Source: a bacterium
GTDB taxonomy: Bacteria > Bacillota > Clostridia > Christensenellales > Aristaeellaceae
Direction of reading: 5' to 3'
Assembly (NCBI GenBank): GCA_004563405.1
Contig: SFTH01000002.1
Span: 62,001 to 126,000 of the forward strand
DNA length: 64,000 nucleotides
Shown piece by piece: positions 40,566 through 48,828 of the stretch. The position numbers were made by a program, and so were the translations under genes. Numbering within the stretch: position 1 is the first letter of the stretch; each line of letters opens with the position of its first letter. The notes beneath the pieces were generated by a model. It was not told where the DNA came from and searched no databases. It saw only the letters and a program-made list of their open reading frames with translations.

Positions 40566-42053
40566 ATGAAGAGCGGACTGTTCTGGCGCTTGTACAGCGC
40601 GATCCTTGCCGTGGTGCTGGTGACGGTGGTCCTCTTCACCGCAATCCTGCTCACGGTGCAGCGCAACCGCGCACAGGACACTTATGAAACCGAGGTGCGC
40701 ATGCAGGCGCGCCAGGTGGCGGAGTACATGCAGCAGCTCAACCAGCTGAGTCTGGTGCGCTCCAACGCCACCATACAATATCTGGTGAACGAAAAGATCG
40801 CCGACATCTACAATCAGTACGACGCGGACATCTGGATTGTGGACTTCAGCTCCGGCCGCCTTCAGTACATCGACCGCTCCTGGAACACCTCGGAGGGCAT
40901 CGCCTCCGAAAAGGTGCAGGAGCAGCTCAACCGCATCCTCGCGGGAAATGAGATCCGCATCACGGGCCTGTTCGAACAGCTGGGCGACCACATCGTCACC
41001 ATCGGCGTGCCCTGGACCTACTCCAACGGGCAGGTGGTGGGCGCGGTGCTGCTGCACATCCCGGTGGACCGGCTGACGGTGCCCCTGCTGTCCGTGCTGC
41101 CCCAGGCAGCGCTTCCGGCGGGCATTTCGCTGCTGCTGGGCGTCATTCTCGCCTTCGTGGTGGCCCGCAGCCAGACCCTTCCCATGCGGGAAATCGAGGG
41201 CGCGGTGCGCGCCTTCAGCCACGGCGACCTCTCCCGGCGGGTGGAGCTCCACTGCGGCGGCGAGCTGCAACAGCTGGGCGCTTCCATCAACCGCATGGCC
41301 TCGGAGCTTTCGAGCCTGGAGGAATCGCGCCGCAGCTTTGTGGCGAACGTCTCCCACGAGCTGCGCTCCCCCATGACCAGCATGAAGGGCTATGTGCAGG
41401 CCATGCTGGACGGCACCATCTCCGACGCGGACCGGCCCAAATACCTCCAGGTGGTGCTGGATGAGACCAACCGCCTGACCGATCTGGTGCGGGATCTGCT
41501 GGATCTGAGCCGTCTGGAATCCGGAAAGTTCCCCATGGAGATCGCGCCCTTCGACGCAAACGAAATGCTGCGCCGCATCCTCATCCGCTTTGAGCAACGC
41601 ATCGAGTCCAAGTCCATCGACGTGGACGTACAGCTCGCGCAGGACCCCTGCTTCGCTCTGGGCGATGTGAACCGCATCAACCAGGTGGTGAGCAATCTGG
41701 TGGACAATGCGGTCAAGTTCATGAACGGCGAGGGCAGCCTGCTCACGCTGCGCACCCTGCGGGAGGGCAACCGCGTGCGCTTCGAGGTGCAGGACAACGG
41801 CCCCGGCATCTCCGAGGCCGATCAGCCCCGGGTCTTCGACCGCTTCTACAAGGTGGACAAGGCCCACACCTCCGGCATGGGAACGGGGCTTGGGCTCTCC
41901 ATCTCAAAGAGCATCCTGCAGCAGCACAGCAGCGAGATTCGCCTGCGCTCCCGTCCGGGAGAGACGGTATTCTCCTTTGAACTGTCCGCCGCAGGTCCGA
42001 CGCAGCGCGCGCCGGAGCCAGCCTGCGCCCCCAACTTCCAAACCACTTTGTAA
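40566..42053 (+). CDS. Sensor histidine kinase with HAMP domain
   Basis: This encodes 495 residues. Two membrane helices (about 8-30 and 175-198) flank an extracytoplasmic sensing domain of about 145 residues. HAMP follows (about 198-250), then HisKA with phospho-acceptor histidine near residue 263 in V-S-H-E-L-R-S-P-M-T, and HATPase with N-box N-L-V-D-N-A-V-K, D-N-G-P-G-I and G-T-G-L-G-L. It pairs with the response regulator just upstream. The layout resembles WalK but without a PAS domain. Confidence 0.93.
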   Translation: MKSGLFWRLYSAILAVVLVTVVLFTAILLTVQRNRAQDTYETEVRMQARQVAEYMQQLNQLSLVRSNATIQYLVNEKIADIYNQYDADIWIVDFSSGRLQYIDRSWNTSEGIASEKVQEQLNRILAGNEIRITGLFEQLGDHIVTIGVPWTYSNGQVVGAVLLHIPVDRLTVPLLSVLPQAALPAGISLLLGVILAFVVARSQTLPMREIEGAVRAFSHGDLSRRVELHCGGELQQLGASINRMASELSSLEESRRSFVANVSHELRSPMTSMKGYVQAMLDGTISDADRPKYLQVVLDETNRLTDLVRDLLDLSRLESGKFPMEIAPFDANEMLRRILIRFEQRIESKSIDVDVQLAQDPCFALGDVNRINQVVSNLVDNAVKFMNGEGSLLTLRTLREGNRVRFEVQDNGPGISEADQPRVFDRFYKVDKAHTSGMGTGLGLSISKSILQQHSSEIRLRSRPGETVFSFELSAAGPTQRAPEPACAPNFQTTL

Positions 42054-42070
42054 AGCGAGGAACAAAAGTG

Positions 42071-43165
42071 ATGCTGAAAAAGCTCTGCTCCCTCCTGCTT
42101 CTGGCGGCCCTGCTCCTCTGTGCGGCCGCGGCCGAGGGCTACGACGTGGTCTACTCCGCCTCCAATCCCATCCCTGAAATCGCCGCGCGGGTGCGCCCCG
42201 CCGTGGTTCAGGTGACCAGCCTGCAGCAAAACTGGGATGCTTCCACCCGCACCGCCTCCGAATCTCCGCTGGGCTCCGGCTCCGGCTGCTACATCCGCGA
42301 GGCCGACGACGGCGCGGGCGGTTACATCCTCACGAATTACCACATCATTGAAAGCGCGGACCTGTGCCGCATCGAATGGCTCTCCGGGGAGGAAATGGAT
42401 GTGCGCGTCGTCGGCCACGACGACGGGACCGACATCGCCGTCCTTCGCTTTGAGCAGAGTGCGCCCGCGGACGCGCAGCCCATTCCCCTCGGGGACTCCG
42501 ACGCGCTACAGATCGGCGAGCTGGCCATCTGCATCGGCAATCCGGGCAACGCGCAGAGCGTGCTCCCCGGCACGGTGACGGCGGGCATCGTCTCCGGCCT
42601 GAGCCGCGAGGACATCAACGCCAACAACTTCTCGCGCAGCGTCTCCGTCATCCAGACCGACGCGGCCATCAACACCGGCAACTCCGGCGGCGCAATGCTC
42701 AACGCCCGGGGCGAGCTGGTGGGCATTCCCACGCTGAAGCTCATGTACTCCGCCACGACGGTCTACGAGGGTCTCGGCTTCTGCATCCCCATCAACAGCG
42801 TGCGCGACTTCATTGACCAGCTCATTGACACCGGCAGCGTGGTGCGCCCGCGCCTGGGCATCACCGTGGCCGACATCGACGGCCCCGACGAGCCCATGCG
42901 CCGCTATCCGCCCATCGGCGCCCAGGTCTACACGGTGGAGGAGGGCGGCCCCTCCGCCAAGGCGGGCCTCCAGGTGGGCGACGTGATCACCGAGGTCAAC
43001 GGCGTGCGCATCAAGGGCTATATGGCGCTGTTGAAGGAGCTGGACAAGTGTGCATCCGGCGATCGGGTAGAGCTGAAGATCTACCGCTACTACGACGCGG
43101 AGGGCAACCTCACCGGCGACTACGAGGAGCTGTTCTTCACCGTCCGTCTGGAAATGCTCAAATAA
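42071..43165 (+). CDS. HtrA/DegP-type serine protease (S1C) with PDZ domain
   Basis: This encodes about 364 residues. A signal peptide or anchor (K-K-L-C-S then a leucine-rich core, ending A-A-A-A near residue 21) places it outside. The catalytic triad is visible: histidine in N-Y-H-I-I-E near residue 90, aspartate in G-T-D-I-A-V-L near 121, and serine in G-N-S-G-G near 204. A single PDZ domain follows (about 265-355, A-G-L-Q-V-G-D-V-I). It lies 17 nt after the histidine kinase gene, so it is a likely output of that system. GTG 42068 is an alternative start. Confidence 0.93.
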   Translation: MLKKLCSLLLLAALLLCAAAAEGYDVVYSASNPIPEIAARVRPAVVQVTSLQQNWDASTRTASESPLGSGSGCYIREADDGAGGYILTNYHIIESADLCRIEWLSGEEMDVRVVGHDDGTDIAVLRFEQSAPADAQPIPLGDSDALQIGELAICIGNPGNAQSVLPGTVTAGIVSGLSREDINANNFSRSVSVIQTDAAINTGNSGGAMLNARGELVGIPTLKLMYSATTVYEGLGFCIPINSVRDFIDQLIDTGSVVRPRLGITVADIDGPDEPMRRYPPIGAQVYTVEEGGPSAKAGLQVGDVITEVNGVRIKGYMALLKELDKCASGDRVELKIYRYYDAEGNLTGDYEELFFTVRLEMLK

Positions 43166-43218
43166 ACCGCAGGCGCGGCGCAGGCATTTGCCGCTCCGCT
43201 ACCGATGCTTTTCACGCA

Positions 43219-43250
43219 AAGGGCCCCGTTCGCATCCGAACGGAGCCCTT
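43219..43250 (+). terminator. Terminator after HtrA operon
   Basis: AAGGGC-CCCGTTCG pairs with CGAACGG-AGCCCTT around CATC (43219-43250), followed by GTCTG; the T-tract is weak. Bases 43251-43419 carry degenerate repeats of a CCGGGGATTTCC-type core. Confidence 0.7.
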
Positions 43251-43329
43251 GTCTGTACGCTTTCCTCTCAAGGAAACGAATCCGGGGATTTCCGGCAAGT
43301 GCCGCCCCCATTTCCCGCGGCGAAGCCGC

Positions 43330-43415
43330 GCATTGCGCGCCGGGATTTCCGCGTCCACCCGGTCTCCTCCGGCGCATCCGTGGCAGCAAAGCTTGCATTG
43401 CGCGCCGGGGTTTCC
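43330..43415. repeat. Pair of near-identical 21-bp direct repeats
   Basis: GCATTGCGCGCCGGGATTTCC at 43330-43350 recurs at 43395-43415 with a single change, 65 bp apart. A third, shorter look-alike (CCGGGGATTTCC) is at 43282. They lie between the HtrA terminator and the end of the VanZ-like gene. Their role is unknown. Confidence 0.6.
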
Positions 43416-43419
43416 CGCA

Positions 43420-43938
43420 CTACGCGGCGCCTCGCCCACCTCTCAGGCGGCGCCAGAGCCGCGCCAGCAGCCAACCGGTCAGCGCGCCCAGCACATTCAT
43501 CAGCACGTCGTCCACATCCGTCACGCCGGTCATCAACAGATATTGCATCAGCTCGATGGCGGCGGAGAGTCCAGCCCCGGCCAGCAGCGCCGCCCAGGCG
43601 CTCCGCTCCCGGCACATCCAGCCCAGCGGAACGAACCAGAGCATGTTGCCCACCACATGAAAGATCAGCGGCCACGCGCCCCGCCGCAACTCCTCCAGCG
43701 TCGTGTGCAACAGCGCCAGCTGCGGCGCTTCCCGGCTGCCCCGGAGCACCGCGGCAGAGTCCACGCCGCCCCGGAGCACGGTGATCTGCACCAGCGCCGC
43801 CAGATATCCAATGCACAACAGCCTGCGCAGGCGAAGCCTCCGGCCGCCCAGCAGGCACAGCAGCGCATGGAATCCGCAGACCGCCGCGGCGAAGGCCCCT
43901 GCCCGCAGGCTGTAAAGCGCGATGCCGCCGGGGCTCAC
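43420..43938 (-). CDS. VanZ family membrane protein
   Basis: This encodes 172 residues with four to five membrane helices. The VanZ block is visible: N-M-L-W-F-V-P-L-G-W near residue 97, then S-A-A-I-E-L-M-Q-Y-L, and D-V-D-D-V-L-M-N-V-L-G-A-L-T-G, the best-conserved motif. The family is named after a teicoplanin-resistance protein but most members have no proven role. The start is GTG 43938, overlapping the aldolase stop (GTGA), so translation is coupled. Confidence 0.9.
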   Translation of the reverse strand: MSPGGIALYSLRAGAFAAAVCGFHALLCLLGGRRLRLRRLLCIGYLAALVQITVLRGGVDSAAVLRGSREAPQLALLHTTLEELRRGAWPLIFHVVGNMLWFVPLGWMCRERSAWAALLAGAGLSAAIELMQYLLMTGVTDVDDVLMNVLGALTGWLLARLWRRLRGGRGAA

Positions 43939-44978
43939 TTCCGCAGCGCTCCCTGAAGCGCCGCGATCAGCGCGTCCACCTGCTCCCGCGTGGTGGCCCA
44001 GCTGGTGCAGAAGCGCACGCAGCTGTGCGCATCGTCCATGCGCTGCTGGTAGGAATAGCTGAAATCATTTTCCAGCGCCTTGAGCGCCGCGTCCGGCAGA
44101 ATGGGGAACTGCTGGTTCGAAGGGCTGTCCACCAGGAAGGACACGCCCAGCGCCTGCAGCGCGCGCCTGAGCTCCATCGCCAGCTCCACCGCGTGGCGGG
44201 AGAGCTCGAAGTAGAGATCGTCCCGGAGCAGCTCGTTGAACTGAAGCCCCAGCAGGCGGCCCTTGGCCAGCATGCCGCCCTTCTGCTTGAGCGTGTAGCG
44301 GAAATCCCGCTTGAGTTCATCGTTCAGAATCACCATCGCCTCGCCGAAGAGCGCACCCTGCTTCGTGCCGCCGATGTAAAAGGCGTCCGCCACCTGCGCC
44401 AGGAAGGGCAGATTCACGTCGCAGCCCTCGCTGGCCATGCCGTAGCCCAGGCGCGCGCCGTCGACGTACAGGTACAGGCCCCAGGCGTCGCAGGCCGCGC
44501 GCAGCGCGCGCAGCTCTTCCCGGTTGTAGACCGTCCCCAGCTCCGTGGCCTCGGACACATAGACCGCCTTCGGCATGACCATGTGCTCGTGCGCGCCGTC
44601 CGTAAAGTGCAGGCGGCAGAATGCGTCCACCTGCTCCGCGCAAATCTTGCCGTCCACCTGCGGCAGGGCGATGACTTTGTGGCCCGTCGCCTCCACCGCA
44701 CCCGTCTCGTGCACGGCGATGTGCGCCGTCTCCGCGGCGATTACGCCCTGATAGCAGCGCAGCGCGGCGGCCAGCAGCGTAAAGTTCGCCTGCGTTCCGC
44801 CCACCAGAAACTGCACGTCCGCCTCCGGCGCCGCACAGAGCGCGCGGATGCGCGAACGCGCCTCTTCGCACACCTCGTCCTCTCCGTAGCCACAGGTCTG
44901 ATCCAGATTGGTGCGAACCAGCGCCTCCAGAATGCGCGGATGCGCGCCCTCCTGATAGTCGCAGTTGAAGCGTATCAT
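43935..44978 (-). CDS. Low-specificity L-threonine aldolase-type PLP enzyme
   Basis: This encodes 347 residues. The fold-type I enzyme cleaves threonine (and allo-threonine) to glycine and acetaldehyde. Landmarks are C-G-Y-G-E-D near residue 34, G-G-T-Q-A-N near 60, D-G-A-R-L-G near 170 with the PLP-contacting aspartate, and the cofactor lysine in G-G-T-K-Q-G near 205. Beta-eliminating lyase relatives share this fold, so substrate range is inferred. It overlaps both neighbours by 4 nt in a DUF523 - aldolase - VanZ unit. Confidence 0.93.
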   Translation of the reverse strand: MIRFNCDYQEGAHPRILEALVRTNLDQTCGYGEDEVCEEARSRIRALCAAPEADVQFLVGGTQANFTLLAAALRCYQGVIAAETAHIAVHETGAVEATGHKVIALPQVDGKICAEQVDAFCRLHFTDGAHEHMVMPKAVYVSEATELGTVYNREELRALRAACDAWGLYLYVDGARLGYGMASEGCDVNLPFLAQVADAFYIGGTKQGALFGEAMVILNDELKRDFRYTLKQKGGMLAKGRLLGLQFNELLRDDLYFELSRHAVELAMELRRALQALGVSFLVDSPSNQQFPILPDAALKALENDFSYSYQQRMDDAHSCVRFCTSWATTREQVDALIAALQGALRK

Positions 44979-45436
44979 TTGTCTTCCCCCTTAAGCATTT
45001 CCATCAGTTCTCCGATCCGGCTCTCGCCGTAGACCGCCATGCCGCTCTCCCTGAGCATCTGCGCCGCCACACCGTCCCCGGGGGCGCGCACATGGGAAAA
45101 GCTCCCGTCGTAGATCTCCCCCGCCCCGCAGGACGGGCTGCGCTCCTTCATCAGCGCCGTGCGGACGCCAAAGAGCTTCGCCAGGCGCAGCGTCTCCTCC
45201 GCGCCCCGCGCGTAGGCCTGCGTCACATCCACGCCCGCGCAGTTGATCACCCGGCCGCCCCTTCGCTCAGCCGCCGGTCGCGGCGTGGGCAGGCCGCCCA
45301 GCGTCTCCGGGCAGACGGGAATCAGCTCCGCCCGCTCCATCAGCGCCTCCAGCTCCGGCAGCACGGTTCTCTCCGCATTGTACCGGCAGCACACGCCCAG
45401 CAGGCAAGCGCTCACCAGTATCCTTGGCTTTGACAT
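44975..45436 (-). CDS. DUF523 family protein
   Basis: This encodes 153 residues. The family is recognised by V-S-A-C-L-L-G-V-x-C-R-Y-N at the start, P-V-C-P-E-x-x-G-G-L-P-x-P-R near 40, and K-E-R-S-P-S-C-G near 102. The conserved cysteines (positions about 10, 16, 41 and 108) suggest a metal or Fe-S site; no biochemical role is established. ATG 45436 has a GGAGAGGAG site; its stop overlaps the aldolase ATG. Confidence 0.9.
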   Translation of the reverse strand: MSKPRILVSACLLGVCCRYNAERTVLPELEALMERAELIPVCPETLGGLPTPRPAAERRGGRVINCAGVDVTQAYARGAEETLRLAKLFGVRTALMKERSPSCGAGEIYDGSFSHVRAPGDGVAAQMLRESGMAVYGESRIGELMEMLKGEDK

Positions 45437-45599
45437 GCGCCTCTCCTCTCCGCAGCCCTTCCGCAGCCGCTTTGCCGTTCCTCCGCCCTTCCCGCGGTTC
45501 TCCCGCAAAAAAGCGTTCCCGTCCATTATAGCACGTCCTCGCCGTTTCGACAAGGCAGCGGCGCCGCACAGGCCGCAGTGTGAAATTTTGGAGAAATCC

Positions 45600-45692
45600 T
45601 TGACAAGCGCACGGGCGCGTGATACACTTTCCACAGTTAGGGAGTTAGCAAGCCCTAACTACATTTCAATCCAGTGGTTAGGTCGTACTAAT
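45600..45692 (+). promoter_or_regulatory. feo promoter with two DtxR-type boxes
   Basis: TTGACA (45600-45605), 17-nt spacer, TACACT (45623-45628). The transcription start should be near 45635, exactly where the dyad AGTTAGGG-N10-CCCTAACT (45635-45660) begins. A second box, GTTAGGTCGTACTAAT (45677-45692), follows. Both carry the TTAGG...CTAA core of DtxR/IdeR/MntR-type sites, so metal-dependent repression is expected. The 272 nt from 45437 to 45708 hold no gene. Confidence 0.82.
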
Positions 45693-45708
45693 TCAAGGAG
45701 GCGAGTCT

Positions 45709-45921
45709 ATGATGCCCCTGGCAATGGCCGAAGTCGGCGAAACGAACACCATCAAGAAGATCAGCGGACGGGACGAAGTCCGCAGGCACCTGGCGGAGCT
45801 CGGTTTTGTGGTGGGGGAAGAAGTGCATCTGGTGAGCCGTCTCGGGGGGAATCTGATTCTCTCGGTGAAGGACAGCCGCGTGGCGCTGGACAAGTCCATG
45901 GCCCTGCGCATCATGATTTGA
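45709..45921 (+). CDS. feoA: FeoA domain protein 1
   Basis: This encodes 70 residues with one SH3-like FeoA domain: I-K-K-I-S-G-R-D-E-V, L-A-E-L-G-F-V-V-G-E-E-V and the ending R-V-A-L-D-K-S-M-A-L-R-I. FeoA proteins bind the cytoplasmic face of FeoB and support Fe(II) uptake. GGAGGCG precedes ATG 45709. It is the first of two different FeoA genes in the operon; identity between them is low. Confidence 0.93.
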   Translation: MMPLAMAEVGETNTIKKISGRDEVRRHLAELGFVVGEEVHLVSRLGGNLILSVKDSRVALDKSMALRIMI

Positions 45922-45935
45922 GGAGGAATGGGAAG

Positions 45936-46157
45936 ATGAAGACATTGCGGGATCTGAAGGTGGGCGATCACGGCGTGATCGAACGTCTGCACGGCGAGGG
46001 CGCGCTGAAGCGCCGCATTATGGACATGGGACTGACCCGCGGCACGGAGGTCTATGTGCGCAAGGTTGCGCCCCTGGGCGATCCCATGGAGCTGACGGTG
46101 CGCGGCTACGAGCTCTCCGTGCGCAAGGGAGACGCGGAACTGATCGAGATTCGCTGA
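45936..46157 (+). CDS. feoA: FeoA domain protein 2
   Basis: This encodes 73 residues. The FeoA pattern is clearer than in copy 1: L-R-D-L-K-V-G-D, R-R-I-M-D-M-G-L-T-R-G-T-E-V and P-L-G-D-P-M-E-L-T-V-R-G-Y-E-L-S-V-R-K. It starts 14 nt after copy 1 with GAGGAGG upstream. Two small FeoA proteins preceding FeoB are common in Clostridia and may form a heteromeric regulator of the transporter. Confidence 0.94.
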   Translation: MKTLRDLKVGDHGVIERLHGEGALKRRIMDMGLTRGTEVYVRKVAPLGDPMELTVRGYELSVRKGDAELIEIR

Positions 46158-46175
46158 GACATTTTTTTGAGCAGT

Positions 46176-46193
46176 TGTTAGGTTGAACTAACA
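46176..46193 (+). promoter_or_regulatory. Third DtxR-type box, before feoB
   Basis: TGTTAG-GTTGAA-CTAACA is a perfect 6-bp-arm palindrome in the 60-nt gap between the second feoA and feoB. It shares TTAGGT...CTAA with the two promoter-proximal boxes. No -10/-35 pair is evident just upstream, so it may act as a roadblock. Confidence 0.7.
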
Positions 46194-46217
46194 TCAAAGT
46201 TAAAGGAGGAACAGCTC

Positions 46218-48554
46218 ATGGCGATTCAAATTGCGCTGGCAGGCAATCCGAACTGTGGCAAGACCACCATGTTCAACGACCTGACCGGCAGCAATCAATA
46301 CGTCGGCAACTGGCCGGGCGTCACCGTGGAGAAGAAGGAAGGCCGTCTCAAGGGAGAAAAGGACATCGTCATTCAGGATCTTCCCGGCATCTACTCCCTC
46401 TCCCCCTACACCCTCGAGGAAGTGGTTGCCCGCAGCTACCTGGTCAACGACAAGCCGGACGCCATTCTGAACATCGTGGACGCGTCCAACATCGAGCGCA
46501 ACCTGTATCTCACCACCCAGCTTGCGGAGCTGGGAATTCCAATGGTGGTGGCGCTGAACATGATCGACGTGGTGCGCAAGAACGGCGACCGCATTGATCT
46601 GCGGAAGCTGGGCGAGGCCTTGGGCTGCACCGTAGTGGAGACCTCCGCCCTCAAGGGCGAGGGCAGCCGGGACGCCGCGCTCAAGGCCGCCGAGCTGGCG
46701 AAGGCGGGGGCAAAGCGGGAGCTCCCCCATGTGTTCGCGGGCAGCGTCGAGCACGCGCTGGCGCACATTGAGGATCTGATCACCCACAACGACGGCCAGC
46801 AGGCCGTGCACCACCATCACGCCGACGGCAGCACCCACGAGGGCGGCATCGTCGCGGCAAACCTCTCCCGCTGGTACGCCATCAAGCTGTTCGAACGGGA
46901 CGAGAAGGTGCTCGCGGAGCTGAACCTGCCCGAGGACATCAAGGCGGCCATCGAGGAGACCATCGCCGACTGCGAGCGGGAGATGGACGACGACTCCGAG
47001 TCCATCATCACCAACCAGCGCTACGCCTGGATCAGCCGCATCATCTCCACCTGCGTCAAAAAGGGCCGCGCCAAGGGCACGCTGACCGCCTCCGACAAGA
47101 TCGACCGCATCGTCACCAACCGCATTCTGGCGCTGCCGATCTTCGTGGTGGTCATGTTCCTGGTGTACTACATATCCGTCACCACCATCGGAACCATCGT
47201 CACCGATTTCACCAACGACACCTTCGTCGCCGCCTGGATTCAGGAGCCCGTGATGGCATGGCTGGAAAACATCGGCTGCGCGGGCTGGCTGGTCGGCCTG
47301 ATCGGCGACGGCATCATCGGCGGCGTGGGCGCGGTCATCGGCTTTGTGCCGCAGATGCTAGTGCTGTTCTTCCTGCTGGCCATCCTGGAGGACGTGGGCT
47401 ACATGTCCCGCATTGCCTTCATCATGGACCGCATCTTCCGCAAGTTCGGCCTCTCCGGCAAGAGCTTCATCCCCATGCTGATCTCCTCCGGCTGCGGCGT
47501 GCCCGGCGTAATGGCCAGCCGCACCATCGAGCAGGACCGGGACCGCAAGATGACCATCATGACCACCACCTTCATCCCCTGCGGCGCGAAGATGCCCATC
47601 ATCGCGCTGATCGCGGGTGCGCTGTTCAACAACGCGGGCTGGGTGGCCACCGCCGCCTATTTCATCGGCGTGGCGGCCGTCATCTTCTCCGGCATCGTGC
47701 TCAAAAAGACCCGTCCCTTCGCAGGCGACCCGGCGCCGTTCGTCATGGAGCTCCCCTCCTATCACGCTCCCTCCTGGAAAAACGTGCTGCACAGCATGTG
47801 GGAGCGCGGCTGGAGCTTCATCAAGCGCGCGGGCACCGTGATTCTTCTCTCCTCCATACTCATCTGGTTGACCTCCAACTATGGCTGGGCGCCTGCGAAG
47901 GTGGAAGCCGGGGTTGAGGGCGACGCCGCCGTCGCAGCGGAAACCGTCGAAACCGTCGAGAGCGGCAAGCTGGTCTTCGGCGCGGTGGAAAACAGCGACG
48001 AGAGCATTCTGGGGCGCGTGGGCGGCTTCGTCTCCCCCGTGTTCGAACCCCTGGGCTTCGGCGACTGGAAACCCACGGTGGCGACCGTCATGGGCCTCGT
48101 GGCCAAGGAGGAGGTCGTCAACGTCTTCGGCGTGCTCTACGACACGGATACCGATGACATGGACACCGCCACCCTGCTGGACGAGGGCGACGACGCGCAG
48201 ATCGAGAGCGGCCTGTCTCCCATCGCACAGGGCTTCAATGAGACCAGCAACGGCCACGGCAGGCTCGCCGCCTTCGCCTTCATGCTGTTCAACCTCCTGT
48301 GCGCGCCCTGCTTCGCCGCCATCGGCGCAATCCGGCGCGAGATGAACAGCGCGAAGTGGACCTGGTTCGCCATCGGCTATCAGTGCATCTTCGCCTACGC
48401 CGTGGCGCTGGTGGTCTACCAGCTGGGCCTGCTGTTCGCGGGAGCGGGCTTCACCCTCGCCACAACCGTCGCGCTGGTCGTGCTGGCCTTCATGCTCTAC
48501 ATGCTCCTGCGCAGGAACCGCTACGACGAAAACCATCTCTCCCGGAACGTGTAA
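46218..48554 (+). CDS. feoB: Ferrous iron transporter FeoB
   Basis: This encodes 778 residues. The N-terminal G domain has G1 (G-N-P-N-C-G-K-T-T, residues 8-16), G2 region, D-L-P-G-I-Y (near 56) and N-M-I-D (near 115). A helical guanine-dissociation-inhibitor-like domain and about ten membrane helices follow, including the two Gate motifs with G-Y-M-S-R near 395 and S-S-G-C-G-V-P near 420. A histidine cluster (H-H-H-H, residues about 196-199) sits between G domain and helical domain, and a polar insert lies near 555-600. It imports Fe(II) across the membrane. Confidence 0.97.
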   Translation: MAIQIALAGNPNCGKTTMFNDLTGSNQYVGNWPGVTVEKKEGRLKGEKDIVIQDLPGIYSLSPYTLEEVVARSYLVNDKPDAILNIVDASNIERNLYLTTQLAELGIPMVVALNMIDVVRKNGDRIDLRKLGEALGCTVVETSALKGEGSRDAALKAAELAKAGAKRELPHVFAGSVEHALAHIEDLITHNDGQQAVHHHHADGSTHEGGIVAANLSRWYAIKLFERDEKVLAELNLPEDIKAAIEETIADCEREMDDDSESIITNQRYAWISRIISTCVKKGRAKGTLTASDKIDRIVTNRILALPIFVVVMFLVYYISVTTIGTIVTDFTNDTFVAAWIQEPVMAWLENIGCAGWLVGLIGDGIIGGVGAVIGFVPQMLVLFFLLAILEDVGYMSRIAFIMDRIFRKFGLSGKSFIPMLISSGCGVPGVMASRTIEQDRDRKMTIMTTTFIPCGAKMPIIALIAGALFNNAGWVATAAYFIGVAAVIFSGIVLKKTRPFAGDPAPFVMELPSYHAPSWKNVLHSMWERGWSFIKRAGTVILLSSILIWLTSNYGWAPAKVEAGVEGDAAVAAETVETVESGKLVFGAVENSDESILGRVGGFVSPVFEPLGFGDWKPTVATVMGLVAKEEVVNVFGVLYDTDTDDMDTATLLDEGDDAQIESGLSPIAQGFNETSNGHGRLAAFAFMLFNLLCAPCFAAIGAIRREMNSAKWTWFAIGYQCIFAYAVALVVYQLGLLFAGAGFTLATTVALVVLAFMLYMLLRRNRYDENHLSRNV

Positions 48555-48573
48555 AAAGTGAGGAGGCAAACCT

Positions 48574-48732
48574 ATGGCAACGTGGATTGTGGGCGGCATC
48601 GTCGCGCTGGTTGTGGCGGCGGTTGTCTGGAAAATGATTCGTGACAAGCGCGTCGGCAGGGGTGCGTGCAGCTGCGGCGGCGACTGCTCCTGCTGCCACG
48701 GCTGCGCAGGAGAACCCTCCGACAAAAACTGA
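48574..48732 (+). CDS. FeoB-associated Cys-rich membrane protein
   Basis: This encodes 52 residues. One N-terminal membrane helix (W-I-V-G-G-I-V-A-L-V-V) is followed by a short basic stretch and eight cysteines' worth of metal-binding pattern ending C-S-C-C-H-G-C; I count seven cysteines in all. The family is fixed to the 3' end of feo operons in Firmicutes and probably helps receive or stabilise iron at FeoB. ATG 48574 has AGGAGG upstream, 19 nt after feoB. Confidence 0.92.
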   Translation: MATWIVGGIVALVVAAVVWKMIRDKRVGRGACSCGGDCSCCHGCAGEPSDKN

Positions 48733-48772
48733 CCCTCCGCCCCCCGGAGCGAATTCGGGAAACAAATGCCAA

Positions 48773-48816
48773 AGCGCCGTCCGGCAGATCGCATGCCGGG
48801 CGGCGCTCCCCTTTTT
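48773..48816 (+). terminator. feo operon terminator
   Basis: A 14-bp GC-rich stem (48773-48786 with 48794-48807) is followed by CCCCTTTTT. It ends the feo transcript and faces the convergent BFD-like gene. Confidence 0.9.
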
Positions 48817-48828
48817 CGCGGGCGCGCG

